From NCBI GenBank assembly GCA_963556195.1, contig OY744531.1, positions 50,335,700 through 50,399,699 on the forward strand: DNA of 64,000 nt, written 5' to 3'. Shown here in pieces: positions 1-10,264 of the stretch. A program made the position numbers and the translations under genes. Every line of letters begins with the position of its first letter. Positions within the stretch are counted from its first letter, which is position 1. Source of the stretch: Sepiola atlantica. Lineage: Eukaryota; Mollusca; Cephalopoda; Sepiida; Sepiolidae. The notes beneath the pieces are model-generated. The model saw only the letters and a list, made by a program, of their open reading frames with translations. It searched no databases and was not told the DNA's origin.

Positions 1-270
1 TCTTTAGGTCTTTCTGTCTTTTTTTCTTTTCGGGCCTTTTCATTTTTTAGTCTCTTTCTTCCTTTCATTTCCTCTTCTTTCTATCTTTTCCTTTTCTTTG
101 CTTCTTTTGGTTTTTGTTTCTCTCTCTCTCTCTCTCATTTCCGTTCAGGGTTTTGCTCTTTTAGCTTCTTTATTTTTATCTTTCTTTTCTCCCGTCTTTC
201 AATTTCTTTGATTTGCTTTCTCGAAATACATTCTTTCACTTTTCATCTCTTTTATTGCTTCTTTCTTTAA
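1..270. repeat. Pyrimidine-rich low-complexity tract
   Basis: One strand is almost entirely C and T, made of irregular TTTC and TCTT units with a short (CT)n core near 119-136. No gene or transposon motif is visible. It is probably the relic of a decayed polypyrimidine microsatellite. Confidence 0.7.
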
Positions 271-299
271 ATCGTCTTTTCTATGTTAGCTTATCTATT

Positions 300-450
300 T
301 ACGAAGACAAAGTTAGAACCAAGGTCGGTTTTTAATGTGATGTCGGCACTCCTCCATGAATAAAAGTGTTGCAGACGACAGGCATAAAACTCATGTAAAA
401 GGAGAAGGTAATGTTTGAGACCAAACAGATACTACACTTTGATCCGAGCC
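300..450 (-). repeat. U2 snRNA-headed repeat, copy 1
   Basis: On the minus strand, 450 to 421 reads as the U2 snRNA 5' region, including the signature CAAAGTGTAGTATCTGTT (U2 nucleotides ~28-45, the branch-site-recognition region). The sequence downstream on the minus strand (to ~300) weakly resembles the body of the better copies at 28500-28740. It lacks the rest of U2 and any snRNA promoter, so it is a dispersed repeat rather than a U2 gene. Confidence 0.55.
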
Positions 451-724
451 CCGCAGACTGGATTTGTCTTCCTGTCCGCCTCATAGCTGCACGGTTAGAC
501 ACAAGGTCAGTCTATGTTTGAAATCCAGTTCCCTTAAAAGTGTGTGGTGAGGTTACTCTGGTCTTGCCTCTGTCTCATCGACATTCTATTACAGATGAGA
601 GCGTCAGAGACGATAAACAATACTCATCCCCCTTCAAAAGAAGTAGATGAAAGAAATAAACTCTTCGCCACCCCTGAGACCGATAAGGGAGTGAATTTTG
701 ATTCTAGCCTGAAGGTTCCTATTT

Positions 725-893
725 ACTTACCTCCCCACGAGGACAAAGTTACACACAAAATCGTTTTTTTATGTGGGGGGATATCCAGCTCCTCAAAAAG
801 ATGTACTCGGAATAAAACAAAAATTAAAATTGCACCAGTCAAAAAAGATTTCTCCTCTTCTGACCTAGGACATAACAGATACTACACTTTGAA
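725..893 (-). repeat. U2 snRNA-headed repeat, copy 2
   Basis: The minus strand starts at 893 with CAAAGTGTAGTATCTGTT and then runs through a body shared with the copies near 24.9, 28.7 and 63.4 kb. That body has a segment ending in GACTGGTGCA, then a T/A-rich stretch, then a CTTTTTGAGGAGCT box. The 123-codon open frame spanning 544-915 on the plus strand crosses this repeat and is not a gene. Confidence 0.65.
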
Positions 894-1109
894 TCAATTA
901 TTTGCTATAAGGTAAAAATTTAACAAATTAGCCACAAGGTCATCAAAATTGTGGGGTGTGAGGAGTCGATGGTCATCGTTTATCTATCCTAATCTTAGCT
1001 AGAATCATTGCAGTCTCCACAATACCACATTTACTTAAGAGGCTATCCTACTTATAATATTCCAAATCTGTTGAAAATTTAATTTTATTCATAAAACAGA
1101 TGAATCTGT

Positions 1110-1440
1110 TTGGTGAAGCCTGAACAAAGCATATCTTAAATCCCTACTCGCACAAGTCAACTTAAAAAGCCTCACAGACATCATGCAGAAGAGCAGACTG
1201 CATTGGTTGGGATACGTCGAGTGCAGCAATGGCTGGATTGCTAAAGTTTGACAGTTGAATGTACCAGCAGAGAAGACCACCACTGGCAGACTCAAATTGT
1301 TTTGGGAGGACGTAGTCAAACGGGATAGGAAGGCCATGGGTATGGATTCTGTCAAGCCTCACCAAAGACAAGAATGAAGAAGAGAATTTAGATCGAGACT
1401 AGACAATCAGGACCCACCCTCATCAAAGGATCAATTGTGG
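1110..1440 (+). pseudogene. LINE reverse transcriptase C-terminal fragment
   Basis: The plus strand translates, with a few stops, to a C-terminal tail seen in many animal non-LTR retrotransposon polyproteins. IMQKSRLHWLGYVE is followed by TTGRLKLFWEDVVKRDRKAM, corresponding to the usual R-L-x-W-x-G-H-V-E and G-R-P-x-x-x-W-x-D-V-x-x-D motifs. The fragment is 5'-truncated, as expected for LINEs, and ends just before the (AT)n at 1469. The minus-strand frames here are shadows. The clade is not assigned. Confidence 0.7.
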
Positions 1441-1466
1441 TCTGATTCAACAAATAAACCGGTTGA

Positions 1467-1468
<2 letters not shown>

Positions 1469-1532
<64 letters not shown>
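1469..1532. repeat. (AT)n microsatellite
   Basis: About 30 uninterrupted AT units directly downstream of the LINE tail, where the element's 3' simple-sequence tail may have seeded it. Confidence 0.95.
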
Positions 1533-1536
<4 letters not shown>

Positions 1537-1654
1537 TAGGTACTTAGCTTTTTTAAAATTTTATTTTTTATTTTTAATGCAATTTTTATTCCTATATAAT
1601 TTTTTGCTAGCTACCATATCGCAGAGTGGTTCTTAGGTGTAGTGTTTGGATAGT

Positions 1655-1663
1655 ATTATTATA

Positions 1664-1717
<54 letters not shown>

Positions 1718-1779
1718 GTTATAATTAATGTTATTTGATATGCAAATTACCAAATCACACTGTAGTCTTAAGGGTGATA

Positions 1780-1821
<42 letters not shown>
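1655..1821. repeat. Two (ATT)n microsatellites
   Basis: Runs of ATT at about 1655-1717 and 1781-1821 are separated by ~60 bases of AT-rich DNA. Nothing else is recognisable between 1540 and 2130. Confidence 0.95.
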
Positions 1822-1822
<1 letters not shown>

Positions 1823-2129
1823 TATTTATGTATATATTAGTGAAATTTAAAAAAAAAAAAAAATAGTGAAATTAAAGCTGAATTATTTCTACATTTGATT
1901 ATTTGGGAAGTGGTCGTTTGATCAGTACCATTGGCGAGCCATGCTTTTGTTTCACTGTTAGATACTTGAATCGCCTTTTTTATTTATGAATTTTTCAACG
2001 GTGGGTCGGTTTATGCAAGTGCTAAGTTTGGATTTAGTTAGTTCCTCTGGGAATTTAAACTGCATTTTCTTTCTTTGTTTAAAATGACTCAAAGCTTCTT
2101 TAGACTATATATATATATATATATATATA

Positions 2130-2930
2130 CAAATTCATTGGCAATGGGGAGTGTGGAAAAAAAACTGTTTAGTAAGACCCTACCAACCCTTTCAAAAAGA
2201 ATAGACTGCCAAGTGTTTTCCGATTTGTTTAGGACAGAAAACAACATGTTGATCTCTAAATGAGAGTGGAGCTTAAGTGGGAAGAATTGTCGTAGAGATG
2301 GAGTTTGGGAATGGATGGTTTCCTTCCAAGATGAATTTAATTTGGAGAAGCCAAGGTACTTTGATCTCTACGCCTGAAGGTTAGATACTGTTAGCTTTCT
2401 TACAGGTTAAGCTTTTCCATGTTGTTTAAAGAATGACTCTCGCTTTCATCTCATCTCCACCACTCCAACGCCAAAAATCTCTCGTGATGTCTTTTAGCCT
2501 CGTTTTCAATTCATTCGACTCACCTCATAAGAATATTATACATAAATATTTTTCTTGGCTCAGATGAGATTAACAGTTGCAAATGATGCATCATCTTATG
2601 CCACACGAGCAGAAACTCAAATTACGGAATGCAGGTGACGGAGGCGCTGGAAATGGGAAAGGGAAAATGAAAACGGATCCTCAAGGTTAGCGGCTGCTTG
2701 GAATGTGGTTCTGCTCTATGTTATTGTTACAGCTTCACACACCTGTTGTTGTTGCTGGTGTTGCATCCGTTTCTGGGATTTCTCTGAATCGGTTCTCCGA
2801 ATCATTTCTCCCTTTTCCTTTTCCATTTTGAATACTATAACTAAAAATCTTACTGCAGAATCCATCTATTTTGTTGCAATTTACTTCTAAAATACAACTT
2901 ATTTCCTTAACTATCTGTTCGTCCGAAAGA
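2130..2930. other. No recognisable feature
   Basis: AT-rich unique-looking sequence. The open frames of 60-105 codons on both strands here show no recognisable motif or domain. Confidence 0.5.
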
Positions 2931-2934
2931 AGGG

Positions 2935-3192
2935 AATGTTTCAGTAGTGCTCTGGAGGTCTCTCCAGTTTTATTTTTTGACTCCTTACTTAAAATATTGT
3001 GTGGTAAACAATACTTATTAAAAGGTATTTGCCACGTTATTCTAAAATCCAACTCGATGTTTTTCGTTTGTTTCAGTAGTGCTATGGAAGCCTCACTAGT
3101 TTAATTTTTTTTCCAATTACTTAGAATCTTTCAGAAAACAATACTTATGAACATTTATTTGCTACGTGATCTGAAAATCCGACTGAATGTAT
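2935..3192. repeat. Diverged tandem duplication (~127-bp unit)
   Basis: Two head-to-tail copies at about 2935-3061 and 3068-3192. Both carry GTTTCAGTAGTGCT at the start, AAACAATACTTAT in the middle and a TCCGACT/TCCAACT then GATG/AATG block at the end. They diverge mainly by substitution. No coding potential is seen. Confidence 0.7.
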
Positions 3193-3284
3193 TTCCATAT
3201 CTAATGACTAAAGCACAATGCTAAAGTACTGAGAAGTGGCGATGTGTGAAGTGGATAAATACGTGGACTAACGACCTTAGTGGG

Positions 3285-3450
3285 TTCGGATCCAGTCGGT
3301 TCCATATCACCACTTTCATAAATTGATGTTGGCAACCTTCATGTGGTCCTTTTTGTAAGTACCTAATTCTAGAAAAAATATGGGAAACCAATGCCAACCA
3401 GAGAATGCAACTGACCAAGAATATTGTACCATGCTGATTCATACAAATTT
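3285..3450. repeat. Dispersed repeat shared with 42495-42645
   Basis: The segment includes TCCAGTCGGTTCCATA, GATGTTGGCAACCTTCA and TTGTACCATGCTGA in the same order and spacing as at 42495-42645. About 150 bp are alignable by eye. This length and conservation suggest a SINE family, but no clear tRNA A or B box is seen. Confidence 0.65.
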
Positions 3451-3857
3451 AATTGACTTCACTAAAATATTATTTTATTGAATATTATTGAATATTATAA
3501 CAACTTGTTTTTAAGCCTAAATTCAACAAAGTCGACATTTAAGATGCATAATTTATATAAACAAATCTGACAGCACGCTCTAAGGGACAAACTCCTGTCA
3601 AGACAAATTCAACTCTAATTATTTTTTCTTCTTTTTGAAGGTGTCATTCTATAACATTGGCCGATGTTATCCATACTTAGTAAACTCTATATATTGTTTG
3701 CTTCAAAAATGATATCAAAAGCATTACAAAAATAGGCAACATTTTTATATCAGTATAGCATTTATTTACACTCAGATAATGAACTATTTACATCACCTGT
3801 TTCTTCTTGGACGTTGTTGACTGAAATTTATTCTTGAGTGTCATCGAAGAGAAAATG

Positions 3858-3930
3858 AAACTGTACTGCTCTGTACAGGGATTGAACTCACAGCCTTCAG
3901 ATCATGAGACTTTTGTGCTTAATGCATCTC
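3858..3930 (-). repeat. tRNA-like SINE head (degenerate)
   Basis: Read on the minus strand, GAGTTCAATCCCTGTAC matches a polymerase III B box (T-psi-C arm), with a CTCATGATCTGAAGG anticodon-arm-like segment upstream. It is too degenerate for a working tRNA and is most likely a SINE head. Confidence 0.4.
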
Positions 3931-4123
3931 ATCTTTCTATTCCCTTCCCACCATCACTTCTCGTCTCACTCACCCTACGTTGGAACTTTTTTCATCATAT
4001 TCGCTAGTGATTTAACAGATGAATGAATAGAAAGATACGCAACCACACACACACCTCGTCATTATTATTTCATGATAATAGGTATCATTGGAACCACAAA
4101 ACCGGTTCTGATTCTCCTAAGAC

Positions 4124-4559
4124 TAAAAATGAGATTCTACTTTTGTTAGGCGATTATATGTAAACAGCCTGAGATAGTAAGCAGTAGAAATAAATAAAAA
4201 TCAAACAAACAATATATTAGAATTTAGAATGGGGAATCACTTTTGCATATAAATTTAATCTAAAATGATCACCCACCTCCCAGCCACAAGCTGGTACTGA
4301 TCATCCACTTACAGACCAGATAGCGTTTTTAAGTGAAGTTCTTAAAAACGTTATCCGGTCAGGAAATGGGTGATCATACCCCATGGTGGTCTGGAAGAAG
4401 TGGGTGATCATTTTACTTTAAATTTAATATACGTAAGTGATCTTCCACTCTAACGTTGAAAATAATATTCTTTTATTTCTTTGTTTTATTTATTTTTACC
4501 ACCAACTTTTTCAGACTGTTCACATATAATCGCCTAAAAATCGTAAAATCTCATTTTTA
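4124..4559. mobile_element. 436-bp fold-back (snapback) element
   Basis: Left arm 4124-4332 and right arm 4342-4559 are reverse complements over their whole length, with scattered mismatches and small indels and only ~9 bases at the centre. Paired blocks include GGCGATTATATGT (left) with ACATATAATCGCC (right), TGATCACCC with GGGTGATCA, and GCGTTTTTAA at the loop. There is no coding capacity. It behaves like a fold-back or MITE-type DNA element, and no target duplication could be identified. Confidence 0.85.
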
Positions 4560-4576
4560 TTAAACAAATTTTTTTT

Positions 4577-5035
4577 TTGGAGGAATTAGCAAAACTTCAA
4601 GACTACATTTTTGCTGGTAATAATCGAAATGTAGTGGAGAGATGTACTCTTCTCTTTTCTCTACAGCCTCTTTCTCACAGAAGAGACGTTGCTAGTCTTT
4701 CTCTGCTCTATCGTTATTTTCATGATAGGTGCTCGAATGAGCTCCAATCTCTGATCCCCTCCTCCCTGGAAAACATTCACAGTAAAAACTAGTCTACTAT
4801 CGTAAATAAGTTTCCTTTCTTCGTTTGTGTACTTAAAAAAGGAACTTCCATAAACAAAGCTTCTTTCTTAAAACTACCCGTCTATGAAACATAATACCAT
4901 GGGGTTGCTTCCCAGCTGACTACAAAACGGTCGTTTTCAAGTTCAGTGTTAACAAATTCTTGTTGAGCTGTCCTCTTAAATAATCAAATTTTGCTCAGTT
5001 TCAACCATCGTTACCAATCGTTAAGGTGTTGTCTC
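4577..5035 (+). pseudogene. LINE reverse transcriptase C-terminal fragment
   Basis: The frame beginning near 4577 contains LSHRRDVASLSLLYRYFHDR then CSNELQSLIP, matching the C-terminal motif H-R-R-x-V-A-S-L-S-L-x-Y-R-Y of many invertebrate LINE polyproteins. After a stop at ~4790, further frames continue the family (PSMKHNTMG, then FQVQC near 4940). The fragment is broken by several stops and frameshifts. It begins just beyond the fold-back element at 4124-4559, so one may have inserted beside the other. Confidence 0.75.
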
Positions 5036-5134
5036 CCCGACCGTCCACCTGAAAAACTCATTAACTCGATTAACTTTTGGGCCTTTATAAGCAGCAACTC
5101 ATTACTATAAAAAAATGTATATATATATAAGGAA

Positions 5135-5430
5135 GGATCCCCTTCGGTTAAGCATATCATCGACCTTCTGGATTGGCAAAACATCGAAAAGAAAATCCGC
5201 TATTTGGCAAGCATCCCATCGATATTTTTTTATCGGCTTCGTATTTGTTGTCATGTCAAGGATTCTTGAAATATGACATGCAATCCAAACCCTAAATACA
5301 ACTTAGAGAATAGGGAGAGCAGAAGTTGACCTTTGTGTCAGTCTTCGCTTGAGAATGTAGCCATTGCTGCTTGGACATGGCCTCTCCTTGAGCAGGAAGA
5401 CAAGTGTGCTTTTGCAATAGGAGATATAAC
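5135..5430. repeat. Dispersed repeat shared with 11600-11880
   Basis: A ~290-bp block aligns with 11600-11880 in the same orientation. Shared words include GAGCAGAAGTTGACCTTTG, GCCATTGCTGCTT and ATGACATGCAATCC/ATGGCATCCGATCC. There is no open frame or known motif. The family is unclassified. Confidence 0.7.
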
Positions 5431-5489
5431 CAATCAATAAAAAATGAAAAACAAATAACAAATAAAAAGCAATGATACTGAAATATCTA

Positions 5490-5690
5490 TCTATATACTA
5501 CTAAAACTCTGTGGATTTTGTTTGTCTGTTTGTCTCCATACACACTGAATGACGTCACTCAGAGAGGAATAACATCACAAACGGATGAAATATACTACTA
5601 AAACTTTGTGTATTTTGTTTGTATGTTTGTCTCCGTACACACTGAATGACGTCACCCAGAGAGGGATAACATCAAATACGGATGAAGTCA
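5490..5690 (+). mobile_element. Two tandem copies of a Helitron-like 5' end
   Basis: The module beginning TATACTACTAAAACT, followed by TTTGTTTGT and ACACTGAATGACGTCAC, occurs at 5493-5584 and again at 5585-5684. Shorter relatives begin near 7300 and 7500. Mollusc genomes carry many non-autonomous elements with this start. I call it Helitron-like only because CTAG-type 3' ends are also dispersed in this window. No Rep/helicase is present. Confidence 0.45.
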
Positions 5691-5885
5691 TCTCCTTCAA
5701 TAGACTTGGAAGAGACGGGACAAAATCCTTTATAACGTCGCCAAGGATAGATGTTATAAAGAGATGACCTCATCTAAAGGAGGTAGAAGAAATCAGGAAG
5801 TGATCCGTTATGACACCATAAATGCAGAAGTAACATGATGATGTTATGCATTAAAAGAGAACAAAGGCGATCCATGGACAGTAAT

Positions 5886-5887
<2 letters not shown>

Positions 5888-5950
<63 letters not shown>
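5888..5950. repeat. (GT)n(AT)n compound microsatellite
   Basis: A short GT run passes into about 27 AT units. It lies between the Helitron-like module and the hairpin elements. Confidence 0.95.
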
Positions 5951-5952
<2 letters not shown>

Positions 5953-6029
5953 ATAATATGAGAATAAATATTTTATATTATATTCTATCGTGATAAGGAG
6001 ATGCTCGATATTGTAGATAAAGCATTAAT

Positions 6030-6193
6030 ATAGGAAATATTGAAATGATGAAAAAATAAAATTTGAAAGTTTACAAGTTTATTAAATCATCAGGTGTTCA
6101 AGCAAGTCAGTGTACTATATTTCCTTGCTTGAACATCTGATGATTTAACAAACTTGTAAACTTTCAAATTTTATTTTTTCAAAATTTCCTATA
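6030..6193. mobile_element. Long hairpin (fold-back), arms ~70 bp
   Basis: Arm 6030-6106 pairs with 6124-6193 around a ~17-base loop. The inner 56 bp (6051-6106 with 6124-6179) are nearly perfect, for example CAGGTGTTCAAGCAAG against CTTGCTTGAACATCTG. The outer part AGGAAAT pairs with ATTTCCT. There is no coding content. A (TA)n run abuts the right edge. Confidence 0.85.
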
Positions 6194-6202
6194 TATATAT
6201 AT

Positions 6203-6308
6203 AGTGAAAGACAAAATGGAATAAACAAATTAATCACAGGAGAAAGACAAGCAAACAAGAGATTAACCGGTTTAATCTCTTGTTTATTTATTCCGTTTGT
6301 CTTTCACT
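6203..6308. mobile_element. Second hairpin adjacent to the first
   Basis: AGTGAAAGACAAAATGGAAT at 6203 pairs with the segment ending CTTTCACT at 6308. An inner perfect palindrome, AACAAGAGATTAA then CCGG then TTTAATCTCTTGTT, sits at the centre. The left arm has ~24 extra unpaired bases. It is separated from the hairpin at 6030 only by a short (TA)n. Confidence 0.75.
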
Positions 6309-6360
6309 ACATTTTATTTCCATGACACATTTCATTTTATGACATATCGTGCATTTTATC

Positions 6361-6364
<4 letters not shown>

Positions 6365-6391
<27 letters not shown>
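6365..6391. repeat. (AT)n microsatellite
   Basis: About 13 AT units between two hairpin elements. Confidence 0.9.
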
Positions 6392-6395
<4 letters not shown>

Positions 6396-6551
6396 AAAGT
6401 TTAGTTAAAAACTATAACTGTTGTTATATCTCTAGTTGATTACATAACACACATATTTTATAGAATATCATGAATACTCAAGATATAGCTAAATAATGCA
6501 GATAAACTTAAGCTCAATGGTTAACACTTAATCTCATACAGAGCTTATCTA

Positions 6552-6872
6552 TTTTAAGTCAATAGAATACAAAATTTATGATATCATTGAGTATCATTAA
6601 TATCATTGAGTATGATTACAAAAGTAACTATACTAAAAAATTTCAACACTCAACAATATTTCCCAATGTGTACACACGTTTAAGAATTGATAGAGAATAT
6701 GTGCTGAGGATGAAAATCATTAAATTGTTAACTTTTACCATGATGTAAAAATGATATTAAAATTGAATTTCTGAAACGTGTGTAAATATGGAGAAATATT
6801 GTTAAGTGTTGAAGTCTTTGGTGCATGATTACAAAATATTAATTATCTCATAAATTTTCTATTCACTTGAAG
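6552..6872. mobile_element. Fold-back element, arms ~110-140 bp
   Basis: Outer blocks (AAGTCAATAGAAT near 6556 and ATTCACTTGAAG ending 6872) and inner blocks (CAACACTCAACAATATTTC near 6644 and GAAATATTGTTAAGTGTTG ending near 6812, then ACACGTTT with AAACGTGT) are inverted in matching order. The spacer is ~75 bases. Another (TA)n run follows at 6874-6894. Confidence 0.75.
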
Positions 6873-7570
6873 TAATATATATATATATATATATAAACAA
6901 ACAATACAGTGCTAAATTCCTATTACCACTTCTTTATTCATTTTTCAAAAAATCCATATAACTTTACAGACCGTTTCGTCTAAACATGAACAACCAAATA
7001 TAGATATATATATCCTCGATTTTTTATATGTGCGACTCTTTAGGAGTTCAAAAATCGTTTCCAGAAACATCAGAAACAGAAACAAAAGACAAAAAAACAC
7101 TCACATTGATATAGGATACATAAAATACAATTCCAAAGAGGAGCATGCGTTCCCTAATAGTTATTAGACACCATCTTTCATACAAACAGAGCTAGGAAAG
7201 AGTATGTATAACTTCGCCAAATGTTGTGTGGAAAATAGCTGCAAATAAATAAAGAGAATCATTAAGTGAAATAAGGAAAATTATTTTTTTTATTCTACTT
7301 TATGATTCTAGGGTCTAGAATGTTACTAAGACTATATGGATCTTGTTTGTTATCTTGTTTATCTCTGTTCTCAATGGATGACGTCACTAAAGGATGACGT
7401 TATCTATTAAAAAAGATGAAAGATAGCGTTTTATCTAGACATCTGTGATCCAAAGTGCCGCCGGTCGTATAGACGAACGTATAGACCCCTGGGGGTTAAG
7501 TATAATACTAAAACTCTGATAATCTTATTTGCTTGCTTTGTTAGTTGTTTGCACATTGAATGTTTTAGAT

Positions 7571-8065
7571 TGCAGGAAGAAGGGCGAATGAGATAAAAAC
7601 TGGTGGGAGGAGGGAAATAGAAGATTTAGTAGTAATAGTATCAACAGCATAAGAGAAGGAGAGTAAGACGATGACGTAAATAAAAAAATGGGTTCTGTTT
7701 CAGAAACGTCAACCATAGATTTTACTGGCGTGACGTAGGCGCGACGTATGTAAAATTAATGCTACAAAATCGAGAAAGACGAAGCAAGTACGCCGTTACG
7801 AATGTTACCGAAGCCATCCCCCCTCCCCATGCTAAGAATGGATTCTAGAACTCCGCCAGTAAAAGCTATGGTTGACGATTACGAAACAGTACCAAAAAAT
7901 GATGTAAATAAAAAGGAAAAGGAAAGTAACAGCAGCATAGGTTTGGTGATGAAGGGCGAATAAGACAAGAAGTAGTGGAAGGAGTGAAATAAAGAGTCGT
8001 AATAGCAGTAGTAATAATAGCAGCAGCATGAAAGAAGTGTAAGTAAATGACATAAACAGAGAAGA
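7571..8065. repeat. Diverged direct duplication, ~120-bp units
   Basis: 7571-7690 and 7940-8065 share AGGGCGAAT, GGAGGGAAATA/GGAGTGAAATA, TAGTAATA and a TGACGTAAAT/TGACATAAAC end. The two units are purine-rich, so the minus strand shows long hydrophobic frames that are compositional artefacts. Confidence 0.55.
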
Positions 8066-8159
8066 AACGGAAAAAGTGAGTAAAAGGATAGAAGAAATAA
8101 AAGGTGGAAGAAGAGAAAAAAATGTCCAATTGTATTATTTGTACTACTATACTCATTTT

Positions 8160-8510
8160 TCTTTTGGAGGTTGAAGGTTCAATCCTAAGTGTGGGCGATG
8201 CTAAAAGTTACTTAAGACTTCTACCTGATCATGGCTGACGGAACGAGAGCAAGCTACCCTTGTATGATTTTTTGTGAGCATTAAACCTAATTTTATCTAG
8301 ATGCATAGTATTACTACTTTTTTTACTATAGAATTAAATAACGGGTTCAATGCAAAATCTCGTTAAACTTCCCGAGTTGACATTAAAATAACCAAGTTCA
8401 ACAAGACGCAGCTGAAGAAGGTCGATGGTTACATTGGCCGAATCGTTTTGAATATAACAATAAAGATGAGAATAGTAGTCCGAATAATACAAATAATTCT
8501 CTAAAAGAAC
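8160..8510 (+). mobile_element. tRNA-derived SINE (truncated head plus tail)
   Basis: A B box (AAGGTTCAATCCT near 8173) is followed by the TCATGGCTGACGGAACGAGA body. The family's tail begins near 8404: AAGACGCAGCTGAAGAAGG, then CGGCCGAAtCG-like and TAGTCCGAATAATACAAATA segments. The same modules in the same order occur at 56240-56530. Cephalopod SINEs of tRNA origin are established in the literature. Membership of a named family is not checked. Confidence 0.65.
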
Positions 8511-8539
8511 AAATTTAGGTCATGCGTTGCATGGAGAGA

Positions 8540-8687
8540 AATGATATGAGAATGATAAGATGGATGTGTAATGTGAATCTTAAAAACAGGTTTAGTTCTG
8601 ATGACCCCAAACGAAGATTAAATTTGGACAATTCAGAGAGATGTGTGTAGAACGGGAGACTTCGATGGTATGAGCACATTGAAAGAA
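8540..8687 (+). pseudogene. LINE C-terminal fragment, 5' half of a split copy
   Basis: Plus-strand translation gives ERNDMRMIRWMCNVNLKNRF then SSDDPKRRLNLDN, RLRWYEHIERT. This is the R-M-I-R-W-M-C-x-V-x-L-K-D-R / R-L-x-W-x-G-H-V-E tail of an animal LINE. The homologous segment at 55050-55215 continues without a break, whereas here the copy is interrupted after ATTGAAAGAA (8678-8687) and resumes at 9815. Confidence 0.75.
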
Positions 8688-9814
8688 CGTTTGTTTTGTT
8701 TTAGGGCATATCAACTTTTGGGGGGTCATTTAATGCCGAATCAAGTTGGATTTATATACTTTTAGATCTTTATATTTTTGTATATAGATCTACTGCTTTT
8801 AAAAAGTACATTATAGTCTCTACTTTTTTTTTTAAAACAGTTCCTTCATTGTACCTGCTCTGTAAAACGTTTGTTTTTTTTTGTTTTTGCTTTATGGCAT
8901 ATCAACCATCCACGGGTTATTTAATGGCGAATAAAGTTGTCAAATATAATTCTATAGGTAGGATAATTATTTATATTCCTAAAATATATTGCTCTAACAA
9001 TACATTGCTCCTAGAAGACATTACTCTTTGAGAATACCCACACACAAGACAGGGAAAGACTCCAATAATCCCCCAAACCACAGACCAATAGCATTTGTTT
9101 GATGCAGTTTGGTTTGTTTTAAGGCATATCAACCATCCATGCATGATTTAATGCCGAACATAGTTTTTGAATATAATTCTATGGATAGGATAATTATTTA
9201 TATTCCTAGAATACATTGCTCTTAGATAACCAGAATACATTGCTCTCAGAATATATTGCTCTCAGAATACATTGCTCCCAGAAAGAAAATTTCACAGTGA
9301 AAGTGGGAACATTACTTTTAGAAGGGAATTCTACTGAGAGAGGAAGGCATTACTCTCAGAAAACATCACTCCAAGAAAAACATTACTCACAGAAAAATAT
9401 TACTTCTTTGAAAACAGTACTCCTTGAAAACATTACTCTTTCACATTTGTAATCTTCTTTGTTCTCAAAACGATTGACCCTCAGCCATCGCCTTCTAGTA
9501 TCTATTTGAGAAGAAAAATAAAAAGGAGAAATAAGGTTTTGATTTTTTAAAGAAGCAGATAGAATAATACGGTTGGGGTGAATTTATAGATACTAGGGCA
9601 TGACGTGACCAGCTGATTGATTGGATCGGGCCTCTTTGACCTCCTGTCTAGCCAAAGTAAGGGCCGAAGCGAACGAATTCCTAGCCACCAGGATCCTATC
9701 TTATGGCATCACGAGTCACCACCCACGGCCAACAGGTGGCCTCGTTTTGGGGGGTGGGGTTACACCTCTGTATGAGGTTCTAGTCGGCAAATTCGTGGCC
9801 TCATCGACAGGGCA
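8688..9814. mobile_element. 1127-bp insertion inside a LINE, with 10-bp target duplication
   Basis: ATTGAAAGAA occurs at 8678-8687 and again at 9815-9824, and the LINE reading resumes immediately after, so the intervening 1127 bp are an insertion. It contains three related modules near 8690, 8867 and 9101 (TTTGTTTT, GGCATATCAACCATCCA, TTTAATG(C/G)CGAA; in the last two also TAGGATAATTATTTATATTC). Next comes a short-period array of ATTACTCT/ATTGCTCTC-type units (9220-9450), then a GC-richer end (9595-9814). No transposase or RT is seen. The element type is unknown. Confidence 0.7.
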
Positions 9815-10045
9815 ATTGAAAGAATGGATGAGAGTTCTTGAGTTAGTAGATGTAGAACAGTTAAGGTAGCAGGTTCAGTTCACAGGGGAAAGCCAAGGAA
9901 AACATGAGAGTAAGCAATAAAAAAGGACTTTAGAAACAGAGGGATATATAAAGACCGGGTCAGAGATAAGTTAGTTTCAAAGTCAATTTTTTAAAGCCGT
10001 CCAACACATATCAACATGTAAAATGGACACAAACCGAATGATAAT
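9815..10045 (+). pseudogene. LINE C-terminal fragment, 3' half of the split copy
   Basis: It continues the family after the insertion (VSRCRTVKVAGSVHRGKPRK in translation). It then enters the 3' end with AAAGCCGTCCAACACAT and a decayed GATAATAAAA tail, equivalent to 55838-55905 where the tail is (GAT)n. Several stops are present. Confidence 0.7.
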
Positions 10046-10264
10046 AAAATAAGGAAATACATAATTCAACATTTGACAAAATATAAATATTAGATTTACA
10101 TGTAAAAGTTCATGAAAGACTTTTTCAACTACCAAATTTAAAAAGCCTATATTCGGAACATCAAGATTTTTTATTGGAATTCCTGCTGGCTCGATCAATC
10201 CTCAAAACAAAGAAGGTACAATGTATCAAGTTGACCCAACAGGTCATCGGTCGTCTAGTAGATA

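Noticed and set aside
544..915. 123-codon open frame starting near a signal-peptide-like hydrophobic stretch
   Set aside because: It runs through a U2-headed repeat, has no recognised domain, and its C-terminal half is antisense to the repeat body.
7832..8156. Hydrophobic minus-strand frames that look like membrane proteins
   Set aside because: The plus strand is purine-rich (AAG, AGCAG), which forces Leu and Phe codons in antisense. The sequence is a diverged repeat pair.
9621..9869. 82-codon frame in the GC-rich end of the 8688-9814 insertion
   Set aside because: It crosses the insertion boundary into the LINE tail (its last residues are the LINE), so it cannot be an ancestral gene.
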